The translations under genes were made by a program, and so were the position numbers. 64,000 bases of DNA, from contig NW_025064893.1 in assembly GCF_019112545.1 (NCBI RefSeq), positions 1,104,878-1,168,877 of the forward strand, in the 5' to 3' direction. A model generated the notes under the pieces. The model ran no database searches and had not been told where the DNA came from. It worked only from the letters and a program-made list of their open reading frames with translations. Shown piece after piece: positions 51,217-61,816 of this stretch (the first letter of the stretch is position 1; each line of letters begins with the position of its first letter). This DNA is from Guyanagaster necrorhizus. Taxonomy: Eukaryota > Basidiomycota > Agaricomycetes > Agaricales > Physalacriaceae.

Positions 51217-51431
51217 TGTTACGAGTCGTTCCACGGCCCGATACTTTTACCTGACGTTTTTCCCTGTTTCCCCCGTCTCCCGGTTTAGCCCGTATTTGTT
51301 ATTTCCGCCATATATATATATAAGCCAGTACACATATTGTAGCTAGGGGTTTTCGCAATCGACCAAGCCTATAAGCCTGTCAGCGACTGTGCGAGCCTTT
51401 CATGAGAGAAGTGACTTTTGCCACCCTCTCA
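51217..51431 (+). repeat. Left (5') LTR, 215 bp
   Basis: Starts TGTTACGAGTCG and ends ACCCTCTCA. It has a TA-repeat TATA region (about 51310-51323) for transcription start. It keeps many CpG sites that are TpG or CpA in the right copy. Confidence 0.95.
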
Positions 51432-51619
51432 TATTTTTGACAGCTCCATTGGCTTAATCTTTGCTTTTATCTTTTACTCTCTCTCATCTGCACTTTTCTC
51501 TCTAAACTCTCTATATCTCTCTTCATCGATATCTGGACCCCCTACAGCTTGATCACCTGAGGACATTCTGACTTTGACACCAATATCTAATTTTTCTCTT
51601 TACTTCTTGGTTCCTTAGG

Positions 51620-54037
51620 ATGTCATGTTACCCTTTGCACAGCCATCACAACACCACTGTTGTGCCAGCTACACCAGGGATGGACAGTCCTTTATCTCAG
51701 TTGTCAGGTGAGTTGTCACCAACAGACTTTGATACTAAAAATGTGGCAGATTCTAGTGCTGCAAGCACTCAGGATGCTACCCCTATTCTGGCTGCGAGCT
51801 GTGTTCCAGCGTCTGATGCTACAGTACTGAGAAACCTTCCTCTTGCCTGTGCACAAGCAGAGGAAGAGGATTCAAATCACTCAGAGAAATCAGAGGATGT
51901 CGGTTTCAAGGGAAATCTGACCATGGAAGTTTCAGATAATGATTTATCCTGTAGTGATGTAGATAATAGAAATGATTATGAATTGTCTACATTCTCTACC
52001 TTCGAGAAAGCATCCCATAGTACAGATGCAGAAGAATCCAATAGAACGGCAAGACCTGTGAGGCTTCGCCGTACTCAGAGTCTTGATGACTTGGGAAAAT
52101 GTGAAGTTCATTTTGGAGGACTACACAAAGGAAGAAAGCTCATGAAGGAACAGCTTTCTACCATTGATGTGGCTGAATGGAATTTGACAACTGCACAACA
52201 AGAAATGCTTGCCAAATGTCAGAACAAGCTGATAGAAGACAAGGGCTGAGAGCAACCTACTGTATCTCAGACTCTAATAGCTACATCTGGATCCAGCTCT
52301 TACATTGCTAAAGGAAAATTTGTTGACTGCAATCAGGAGATTGATGACACTGAATTAGATGTTGAGGCACAACATGAGGCTCTCAAAACATGGAATCAGG
52401 CTCTAGACATCAATCAAAAAGTCTCTGAAGGTGATGTGTCTCATTCAGAGGCTCGTCCAGAGGTTGAAGATGGTTTTACAACTGTCAGAAAGTCTTCTAA
52501 GCATAACAAACAGAAAGAAGAACCTCAGGGATTAAAACCAAAGACAAATGTTCACAAAACAGACTGCTATGATGCTCTGAAAGTAGAAGAAATATCAGAT
52601 GAAGGTTCTAAGTCAGATTTGAAGGCAGAGCCTCAACCAAAAAAGACACCCTCTAAGACAAGTGCAAAATCTTTGAAATGAAAGACTGTCAGATCATTGA
52701 CTGATCATAGAATGAGGAACATCATACAAGAACACTCAAAGGCACCTTCAAATAGCCAACATGGGTCTACTTGCCCTGTGAATCAGCTATCACCTGATAG
52801 CTTCTTGGCTGATGTGTTAGATGTTAGCAAATCAAAGAAGCGGAAGCTCTCATCTGAGTGCAAGAAGAAACTCAATAAGAAAAAGCTTGAGAAACAGAAG
52901 CATAAGCACCATGCTAGTTCCTCTAGCTCTGAATCATCAGAGTCTACTCTCAGTAATGAGTCTGACCCAGATTCAGACTCTAATTATTCAGAATCTTCTC
53001 TATCAGATAATGGTTCCTCAAGCACTGGTTCAAGCTCATCAAGCTCAAGTAGCAGTGATGCAAGTGATGAATCAGATGCATCAGATAGCTCTGAGCCATC
53101 CAATCATAGATGTCGATACCATCATCGTCATACTAGAAGGCATGGTTCCCATCAGCATAAGCATAGAAGTCAAAAACATCACCGCAAAAGATTGATTCGA
53201 CTAATACCTCCTACACCATATGATGGAACAGCTGATAGTGAAAAATTCTATCACTTCACAATGGAATTGACCCAATTCTGCAAAGAAGGTCAGGTTCCAA
53301 AGGATGAATGGGTATTTCTGGCATCACATTATCTGAAGGGAAAGGCATTATCTTTCTTCATTCAGAAGGTTTCGAAGAACCATGCAGAATGGACATTGAT
53401 AGACTTCTTGTGAAGAATCTTTAATTCATGCTTCCCTTTAAATTACCAAAGTCAGCAACAAGATAAAATAAAGAAGTGCTATCAGAATGACCACACCGTT
53501 TCAGAATACATTTATGAGTTGGAAACCTTGTATGGTCTTGTTGGCATGACTAGCAAGTATGAGTGTATTATCAAGCTTTGGGATGGATTCCATAGGGAGA
53601 TGCAGCATGAACTCTATCAAGCAAAGCTTAATAAGGAGATTCATAGCTGGCACTGTATTGTCGAAGAAGCTGAACTCATTGAAATAGCTGACCTTAAATT
53701 TACACCTTGAAGTACTAAGAAAAAGAAGCCATCACAGGGAGGTTCTGAAAACAGCAATAACTATAGAAATAGTGGGCATACATCTAAGAAATATAAGTCT
53801 GATAACAGTCATTCAAAAGAATATTCTCATGAAAAGAATGGACCCCACAAGAGAGGATCTAACTCATATAGTCAGTCATCAAGCTACAATCAACCCTCAT
53901 CATCTTTTAGAGGTAATAAGCCATTGAATGGAGGGTGCAATAGTGGAAGCAAGTCTACCACAAATTCTAGCTCTAAAAATAAACTATCAGAAAATAAAAA
54001 GGCAGAACTTGTCACTGCAAAGAAGTGCAACATATAG
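51620..54037 (+). pseudogene. gag remnant of the chromovirus
   Basis: One reading frame runs from ATG 51620 to a TAG at 54035, broken by four in-frame TGA codons (52247, 52679, 53411, 53708). The N-terminal half is acidic and Ser-rich; the middle has a long Ser/Asp tract followed by a His/Arg/Lys-rich block. A capsid-like part (LIRLIPPTPYDGTADSEKFY, then TQFCKEGQVPKDEWVFLASH and KGKALSFF) lies near 53195-53370. At the end the zinc knuckle is split: CHCKEVQHIARNC reads in the next frame (from 54010) with one residue too few between the first two Cys, so a small deletion with frameshift is likely. The gag protein would package element RNA in particles. Confidence 0.8.
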
Positions 54038-56129
54038 CTAGAAATTGTCCTCACAATAACACAGTGAAGTCAAGTAACAAAACAGGGCCACCAGGCTTCT
54101 CAGCATATGGTATCCATTATGACTTAGCAGATGATCACCAGCTTCAAAATTTGGCAGAGACAACTGAAATAGTTGATCACATTTCAATTGGAATGATGTT
54201 CATATCTACTGAACAAGACAGTCAGTCTCAGAATGACAATCTATTCAATGAAGACATTTCAAACCTTGAACCTGTTTCAGAAACTAATGATTCTGGAAGC
54301 TCAGACTATGAAACTGATGGTGAGTGGACTTCGCAAGTGCTTACTGAGCTCTACATATCATCTATTGAATCTGAAAATGATATCACATCTTCAGGTTCTA
54401 GCTCTGATAATTCTGTCAAACCAGAATTAGATGACTTAGAGACATTTATCTGTGATTTCAGAAGTATTGAATGTAATGAAGCTTTACCGATGCCTGAGAT
54501 TGAGAACTTTGCTCATCCATGGTCTGAAAAAGATGTCTATGCAAGAGATCGTAATGATGAATCTATGTATTGCTGGGCTGATAATGCTAAGGATGTCTAT
54601 GGGTATCCTGAGACAGACTATACCAACTTCATACTGTGGCAGGAGGTAGATTCAAAGTGGCGACCTAATACAATTGACGATCTATATCAATATGCTGCTG
54701 AAATATGCTTGAATCATGATGCACCTTACTCTGGTGATGAGTTATGCTGGAGTGCAGTAAGCTCCTACCGTTTTAGAGTATTCCACCTGAATCAGGAGAC
54801 TTTCACTATTGCAGATACTGAGTCAGAACATGGAGAACTCACTATATCTGCTTCACTGTTATAAAACCCAAAGTTTTGTATTGGTGCATGATATGCAAAA
54901 CAGTGTGCCAGGTTGTTGGCATTACTATATAACTCTACAGAGTGGTACTGCAATTCATCAAAAATTGGAGATGCAATAGTGCAAAGCATGCATTTTATTC
55001 TGAGTCATGGCATTAGTATATATCCAGATCTGAAGGAATTAGGCTACAAAAGCCCAATCTCACCATATGATAGATTCCAGGTTTCTCATAAGACATCAGA
55101 CAGAAACCAGATTATGATTACTGACCAGGTGAACCTTGCTGTCCTTTATATTGATGCTATATAGCTTGAAAACCCATATTTTGATGTAATCGGATGGCTT
55201 GCAAAGAACCTGCATTCATAGCAAGACAATATAAGTCCTTACTACTAGACAAGCTTTGCTTTGAGAAGCTTAAGCAGGCAGAAGCTATTAAAGTTCACTC
55301 AGAACAGTGGTGCATGCAATGAATAGGAAATGTACTTGCTGAAGCTTTTGAAACCAAGCTACATGAGAACCAACCTTATCCAGAGGATCCCCAGGAACCC
55401 CATAGACACCTTCGGTTCATAACATGGGACTCTAAAGCAGACCATCAGTTTAAATAGATTGACCATGATTGCAGTCTAAGAGGAGAAGTTTCTTATGAAT
55501 GGGTACTGGACCCACAGTTCAGTCTCGGAGAATTCTGGGGACGACAATTAGCCATATTTGACAATGTACCGACATTCCAAGATATGGATTACCCTCAGAT
55601 AGGCCACCCACTTGCCACTGCAGTTTGAAAGTCCTTAACAAGGCATGTACTATTTATTTCAGATCAGTGAGACCTGAAAGATGAAGTTCAGTATATTGTG
55701 TATCCGAATCCAAAGCGATCGACACAGGAATACATCATTGATGATGTATACCGAGAGTTCAAGACCTCAGTAACAATCAAGAACTTGATGAATCCGAACT
55801 TCGACCTTCCAAACTGGTATAGAAAGAAGCTCAATCAAGCCTATGAAGATCTTCTTCAGCACCTTCGAGGTCCTGTTGAGTATGAATTCTTGCCTTGTCT
55901 ATTCTCGTAGTCAGTAGAGATGAATGAATTTGAGTGGGAACTTGACATGACAGTTGCTAGAGCTAATAGTTACTTGTATCTAATGCATAGAAACTTGCAG
56001 TGGGAAGAACAAAATGGCTATGCTTATATTATGAGCATAGCAGGCATTCAGATTGAATCTAAGACATACCCAGCTATTCAGTGACATGCAGCAGTGGTCA
56101 AGGATATTGGCTGAATAGTACCTCATCCT
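54038..56129 (+). pseudogene. Unassigned gag-pol linker remnant
   Basis: About 2 kb between the zinc knuckle and the protease. A frame at 54025-54864 is rich in Ser, Asp and Glu (GSSDYETDGEWTSQVLTELY) and after a TAA continues to about 55164. A second frame at 55698-55910 has KRSTQEYIIDDVYREFK and LNQAYEDLLQHLRG. A frame change lies between them. I recognise no domain; the length is more than a simple gag-pol junction needs. The stretch belongs to the element by position and by its CpG-poor, stop-bearing character. Confidence 0.5.
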
Positions 56130-56440
56130 TTGGTTATTATTGTTGAGGTTAATGGTAAACCATATCGAGCATTGATTGACACTGGCTTGCTGGGGGACTT
56201 TATGTTCACTCAGCTTGCAGACCAGCTGAAAGTGTTCAAAACATATCTGCCAACTCCAATTCCCTTGTATCTTGCAGTACAAGGTTCATGTTCTAAGATT
56301 CTATATAGAATTAAGGTTCAGTTTAAATATCAAAGTATTAAAGTGGAACATTACTTTGATATAGTGAACCTCTCAGGGTATGATTTAATACTAGGCACAC
56401 TATGGTTGTACCAGCATAATATATGTGTTAGCTTTAATCT
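56130..56440 (+). pseudogene. Retropepsin-like protease remnant of the chromovirus
   Basis: The frame shows the active-site block YRALIDTGLLGDF with the Asp-Thr-Gly triad, and later GYDLILGTLWLYQHN, which matches the second conserved block of Ty3/gypsy proteases. It would cut the polyprotein. The frame is open here but leads into a stop at 56682, so no working polyprotein can form. Confidence 0.85.
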
Positions 56441-56559
56441 TTTTTTCATCGAAATAGGAAGCAGCATGGTATTGCCTATGAAAAGTGATAATGTAAGCCA
56501 ACTTTGGTTCCAGACAATGATGGCGAGTGACAATGTACTTGACCAAGTTCGCACAGAGC

Positions 56560-57945
56560 TTAAAGAGTATGCAGCTCTCATCTGTAAGACAGTCTCAGAG
56601 ACTCTATTACCACCACTTAGAGTGATCAATCACACTATCCCATTAATTGATAAGCAAAAGGTCTACCTATGGAGGCCTTCGTGATGCTCAGAAGCCTTTC
56701 ACTCACAGTGGGATCAGAAACGACAGGATTACCTAGCTTTAAGTAGATGGAAACTCACTACTGCTGGGAATTCTATACTAATATTACTGATTCTGAAAGT
56801 AAGAAAATTGAAGCACTTACTTCGGACAGTCGTTGACTTGCATGCACATAATGCTAACACTCGCAAGGTCTCCACACCTCTTTCAAATATTAAAGGCATC
56901 TTGTGTTGTGTTGTCAAATGTAAGTATCAGAGCATAATTGATAGAAAAGATGCTTATGAGCAAATCTATATAGTGCCTGAACATATGGATAAAACAACTG
57001 TTACTACTCCTGATGGAAATATGGTCAGTCTGGTTTTACAACAGAGTGATTGTAACACACCTGCTATATATCAGGCACTGATGAATCATATTTTCTCCCC
57101 ATACCTAGGTGTATTTATGGAAGTTTACCTTGATGATATCATCATATATTTGAACTCTCTTGAAGATCATGTAAAGCATGTAAAATGTATTTTTGACATG
57201 TTGAAACGAGAACAGTTATATCTGAGTAGTTCGAAGTTGAATTTCCTACCAAAAGAAATAAAAGTTTTAGAATGGATTATTGATGATAATGGTATTTGTA
57301 TGGACCCTGATAAGGTGGACTCTGTAACTAATTGGAAGACTCCTACATCAAAGGGTCTTCTATCAGGGTTTTTGGGAAGTGTAGGGTATCTAGCTGATGA
57401 TTTATCTTGCATCCGTGGTCCTATGGGTATCCTCCACTCTCTCACAGGTTTTATAGTCCCATTCTGTTGGTTCTATACAAAGCAGTGAGCCTTCAATGAG
57501 ATCAAAGAGATTGTTGAGCATTATTGAAACTATAGCTGAGTACCAATAGATTACTCATCTAACTATAAACCAGTCTGGATGGTTATCAATGCCAGCTCAG
57601 CAAGTATAGCTGGATATGTAGCACAAAGAAGTGAGTGGCAGACTAGTAAAATTGCAGCATTCTACTCTGCTAAGTTGAGTTCAGCATAGCAGAACTATGC
57701 TGTGCATAAACTAGAGATGCTGGCTGGCCTAAAAATGATGTTGAGACATTAGGACATATTGCAGAGGGTACACTTCATATGAATAACAGACCACAAAGAG
57801 TTAATTCATCTGATGAACCAGAAGGATCTAACTGGACGACAAGCATGTTGGTTAGAAAAGATGAGTGCATTTGACTTCAATATAGTATATGCACTAGGCA
57901 AGACTAATATTCTCTCGGATGCCCTCTCCTGAATCTACATCAATA
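56560..57945 (+). pseudogene. Reverse transcriptase and RNase H remnant
   Basis: The reverse transcriptase starts near LRVINHTIPLIDKQKVY and contains DRKDAYEQIYIVPEHMD, TTVTTPDGNMVSLVLQQSD and the catalytic block VYLDDIIIYLNSLEDH (YLDD with the two Asp). KVDSVTNWKTPTSKG and GFLGSVGYLADD follow. RNase H follows near 57560-57930 with INASSASIAGYVAQRSEW (the usual first acidic residue reads as Asn), NYAVHKLEMLAGL and a final SDALS. At least six stops interrupt the frame (for example 56682, 57486), many as TGA or TAG where Arg, Gln or Trp is expected. The protein would copy element RNA into DNA. Confidence 0.9.
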
Positions 57946-58599
57946 ATAGTCCTAGAATGGTATATGCTCATTCTAAGTACACTATTCATGATGATAATGT
58001 GAATATGGATTATTTGAATATACATGGAATTACCATACCTTTGTTAACTGGCCTCAAGGCTTATGCTGCTCATACTACCCATTCCCATGCACTACTAAGA
58101 CACTCCAATGCAGATACAGGCTGTCCTGAGACTTCATCTGAGTTTGCAAAGCAGATGAAGGATCATGTACACTTTATCAGCCTTAGAACCACACAGGAGA
58201 GTGGGAGTACCAAAGAATTGACTTTACCATTGCAAAGTATAAGCCCTAATAGGGCTAAACAAGCTATGGAACCTAAAACGTCATTAGAAAGCAGTATAAA
58301 AGGTGTGAAACAGCACCAAAAGCTTACTATCAAGATCCCTCCAAAATCAAGACCTAGCCCCAAGGATATGAGCCATAAGTCAGTCAGACAATCTGCAGGT
58401 GCTTCACAAGACATATCTACAGAGGATAAGGTCAAAGACTCACCTCACAGAAGCTGGGATGATCATAGATCTCGACAGCAAGAAGGCATTGATGCCTAAA
58501 GTGCTAGCAAAGCAATATCACATGATTTGGCCAAATTTGATCCAGATTGTGACAGTGTGATATTACTTAATACTATTCCATCATAAAATGGCCTCAACT

Positions 58600-60365
58600 T
58601 TGAACAATCAATTAAAAACCACTATTCCAATAACACTCTATTTAAAAGAATAGTTGAACACTCTGAACATTTTAAGAATTTTGAGTGGGATATGGATTCT
58701 GGCCTACTGTACCTCAAAAAAAATGATAACTGACTCTTATGCATACCTCGTGTACTTATAAATGGCCAAACAGCTCAAGAAATTATAATTTCAGAGGCTC
58801 ATTCAATTCTAGCTCATCTTGGAGCAAGTAAGACCTTAGATTATCTTTGCCAGAATGTCTGGTGGAAAGACATGGTTTCAGATGTGAAGTCTTACTGTGA
58901 ATCATGTCATACATGCAAAATGAGCAAGCCTAACAATCAGAAGCCTTATGACTTGTTGCATCCACTGAAGGTACCTTCATACCCTTGAGAGGCAATTGGT
59001 GTGGACTTTGTTGGACTATTATCAGACTCAAAGAATCAGGATGGTACTTTTGACTCAATAACAGTCATAATTGACTTGTTTATCTCTATGGTACATTTAG
59101 TTCTATGCTGTATGACATATTCAACTCATCAAGTAGCTGAACTAATGTTTGAGTATATTTACAAACTCCATGAAATGCTATGATGGATAATAAGTGATTG
59201 AGACTCTCTTTTTATAAGCATCTTCTGGAAACAGCTTCATGAGCTAACAAGAACTTAGCTCAATATATCCAGTGCATACCATCCTCAGAGCGATGGTTCT
59301 ACAGAACATGCTAATCGCACTATCACTCAGATGCTATGACAGTACATTGATACCATACAGAAGGACTGGGTATCTAAGTTACCAGCTATTGAGTTTGCTA
59401 TTAATTGTGCTCGATCAGAAACTACCGAATATACTCTATTTATGCTTAATACAAGATGCATGCTATAGTCTATGATCTAGAATTCTGTTATGATTTTTCC
59501 TATTTTCTTTTCTTTTTCCTCGAAAATGACCCCTATCTCTGCTTAGTCAGGGTGCTTAAGCCAGTGCTTAAGACTGTGGGAATGCTTAGCTCAGCACCCA
59601 AGTTGATCACTCTCCTATCACAATGCTGTGTGCTGTGAAGAGAGAGACAGTACCCTTTTTGTCTTCAGCCAGCAGTGCAATGACCACAGCATAACAGCAA
59701 GACAACAGCTTTTGTGGAGAGCCTGGCAACAGCAGAGGTAACAGCTCTATGACAGACAATATCTTTTGTGAAACATCTATTTATAACGAGATAACAGAAC
59801 AGTATTTAAGTAGCTTAGTTCTCACTGTAATACCCCAGTCTCGAACTAAAGTTTTACTTCACCATTTTATCTCGAGTGAACTGCAACACCTTGACAACAC
59901 AATGCTAGTCACACATAAGTGAACCCTGACAGTATAACCCAAAGTGTGAGGTTCTGTCAGTTTATCATGTGTTTCTAGTCATATGGAATTTGGGCTTAAC
60001 AAATTCTAATATAAAAAATAAATATCTCTTAGTTAGAACCTTTGCATGACTTCGCCGGTTAGCAATTATGTCTGTCTATGATGCAATCTTAGAGGCTTGG
60101 ATGAAGCAAACTAGGCTTGCTAATCAAAAATGATGGGTTGAACTCTTTCATGAAGGGGACTTAGTTTATGTCTCAACACAAAACTTGAAGTTTGCGAAGA
60201 GCCTAGCTAGAAAATTAATCTCAAAGTATATCAGCCCATACAGGATCACAAAAGATTTTGAAAATCACTCATTTTAGGTGGAGCTTCCCTCAAGCTTCAT
60301 CCAGCAGAGAGTTCATCCAGTCTTTCACTCTTTATTGCTTTGAGTTCATGTTCCAAACGATGATT
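58600..60365 (+). pseudogene. Integrase remnant, interrupted by a solo LTR
   Basis: The zinc-binding part has HSILAHLGASKTLDYL and, downstream, YCESCHTCKMSKPNN (H2C2 type). The catalytic core shows IGVDFVGLLSDS with the first Asp, ISD followed by a stop and DSLF for the second, and YHPQSDGSTEHANRTITQM for the Glu. The frame stops being integrase at 59485 where the solo LTR enters and resumes at 60002 with VRTFA, then SVYDAILEAWMKQTR and GDLVYVSTQNLKF, a C-terminal block typical of Ty3/gypsy integrases. Stops are frequent throughout. Confidence 0.88.
59486..60001. mobile_element. Nested solo LTR, 516 bp, different family
   Basis: It begins TGTTATGATT and ends GGGCTTAACA, so its ends are the short inverted repeat TGTTA/TAACA with TG..CA. 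The flanking five bases are AATTC on both sides (59481-59485 and 60002-60006). Removing the insert and one copy of AATTC rejoins the integrase frame exactly. Inside are a TATTTAAG box and a CTGACAG/CTGTCAG inverted repeat near the right end. It shares no visible similarity with the 215-bp LTRs. I call it a solo LTR because no internal coding part is present; a small non-coding LTR-like element is the alternative. Confidence 0.85.
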
Positions 60366-60369
60366 GTCA

Positions 60370-60590
60370 ATTCCCTGGGTGTCTCGATATCCAGATATAT
60401 GAGACTCCAGAAGCTGAACCATAATGGAAGATAGACTGCATTGTATCACATCACAATGCAAAAGAGCAAGCTATATTTGAGATTAAATAGACAACAGGAG
60501 ATATCACTTAGCTGCTCTATGATCAAATTTCGGGTCTCAGGTGCCTATCAGACTATCTCGAATTGTTGGGATGTACATCTATCGGTCAGC
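60370..60590 (+). pseudogene. Chromodomain-like end of the integrase
   Basis: After the C-terminal integrase part, the frame reads HPVFHSLLL, VHVPNDDCQFPG, then IYETPEAEP, WKIDCIVSHHNAKEQAIFEI, TTGDIT and LYDQISGLRCLSDYLELLG, with stops between. The spacing of the first Trp, the acidic/aromatic core, the GD-T block and the final YLELLG helix fits a chromodomain, which in chromoviruses steers integration to marked chromatin. At least three stops lie inside, some where Trp is expected. Confidence 0.7.
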
Positions 60591-60766
60591 TTCTAACGAG
60601 TTGTAGAGTACCTTCAGAGGATCTGGAACAGGATAGGATATCTGTAGGGTTTATATCATTTGAATTAAGCTCTAGCGTGAGGATACATAAATGAGAGCCT
60701 CATGCAAATTCCCCAACTTCATTCTCTCTATTTGCCACCCTCAACTCTACCCTGTTTTCTCTTGAT

Positions 60767-61537
60767 ATGCTCACTGATCGATCTCACAAAAAGCATAAGA
60801 GCCATATGTATAATCATCCCCTTCTTCTGTCTAAAGCCCCTTCCAAATCTCTGGCCTGGTTCATTCACCGCAAGGGCATTGAGAGGTTCAGTGTCCAAGA
60901 GGCTCCTGGCTCCAATTCACTTAGAGACCTTATTGCTGACATTCCTGCTATCCTGATGCTCCAGTGCATTGAGCATAACAATCACCTTCAACACATCCAC
61001 AGAGCTGGAGGCATTCGATCTTGTTGCCAGATTCATCATGAGCCTATTGGGTACTCTATCATCACAGCTTCATACAATGCAGGTGATGCTGAGGATAAGT
61101 TTGCTGAGTGAGACAACTCCTCAGGTGAATACCATCTCACTCACCTTGACGATTCCACCCCCACCACTCACAATCTCAAGGTTGACATGCCTATCCTCTT
61201 CAATCCCAGAACCATCTAAATCCTCGGATATATCATTATTCCAGAATGCGAGTATAACAATAATCAGTACTTCAGTCATACTCTCTTTCTCAGACAGGAA
61301 AGGGCCAAGGAGAGAGCCATCCAGAGATGAAAAGACAAATGGGTGGGAATCCTCTGAGAGAATTGTGATGAGTTGCTGGATTTCCTCTTGAACTTGGACT
61401 CAGGCTCTGACTGTCCATTGGAGTTTATTCAAGGTGCATTTAACATTGGCGATAGAGAAGACGATATAGAGGGTGATGTTGATGTCGAGGTGAACAGCGA
61501 GGAAAGAGATGCTGCTATGCAGAATAGAGAAAATTAA
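60767..61537 (+). pseudogene. Extra ORF remnant between chromodomain and 3' LTR
   Basis: A single frame of 257 codons runs from ATG 60767 to TAA 61535, with only four internal stops (TGA 61109, TAA 61217, TGA 61328, TGA 61352). It contains KAPSKSLAWFIHRKGIERF, a central His-rich part (LQCIEHNNHLQHIHRAGG), then ERAKERAIQR and an acidic end (IGDREDDIEGDVDVEV). There is no hydrophobic membrane segment, so an envelope protein is unlikely. No family was recognised. The coherent composition argues that it was once translated. Confidence 0.55.
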
Positions 61538-61596
61538 TCTTGGAGGATACATACCATACTACCATATTGTCCAACTTTGTTGGCCAGGAAAGCATA

Positions 61597-61811
61597 TGTT
61601 ACAAATCGTTCCATGGCCTGATACTTTTACCTGACATTTTTCCCTGCTTCCTCCATCTCCTGGTTTAGCCTATATTTGTTATTTTTGCTATATATATATA
61701 TAAGCCAGTACACATATTGTAGCTAGAGGTTTTCGCAATCGACCAAGCCTATAAGCCTGTCAGCAACTGTGTGAGCCTTTCATGAGAGAAGTGACTTTCA
61801 CCACTCTCTCA
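61597..61811 (+). repeat. Right (3') LTR, 215 bp
   Basis: Aligned without gaps to the left LTR it shows 20 differences, all transitions, of which 18 are C to T or G to A relative to the left copy. It starts TGTTACAAATCG and ends CACTCTCTCA. Confidence 0.95.
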
Positions 61812-61816
61812 GGGTA
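61812..61816. repeat. Right target-site duplication GGGTA
   Basis: Exact copy of 51212-51216, directly after the terminal CA of the right LTR. Confidence 0.9.

Larger units (their letters stand above)
51217..61811 (+). mobile_element. Ty3/gypsy chromovirus-type LTR retrotransposon, decayed
   Basis: A 10.6-kb element bounded by two 215-bp LTRs (TG..CA ends) and a GGGTA duplication. In order it carries gag remnants with a damaged zinc knuckle, an unassigned stretch, aspartic protease, reverse transcriptase, RNase H, integrase with H2C2 zinc motif and DDE residues, a chromodomain-like end, and an extra ORF before the 3' LTR. The order PR-RT-RH-IN is Ty3/gypsy. All frames contain stops, and frame changes occur near 54010-54037 and between about 55166 and 55690, so it is not autonomous. 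A 516-bp solo LTR is nested at 59486-60001. I saw no clear primer-binding site after the left LTR. The inside is poor in CpG. Confidence 0.95.

Noticed and set aside
51432..51460. Primer-binding site directly after the left LTR
   Set aside because: The first bases do not start with TGG or match the 3' end of a tRNA that I could recognise.
60767..61537. Envelope gene of an endogenous retrovirus-like element
   Set aside because: No signal peptide, no membrane segment and no cleavage site pattern; treated as an unknown accessory ORF.
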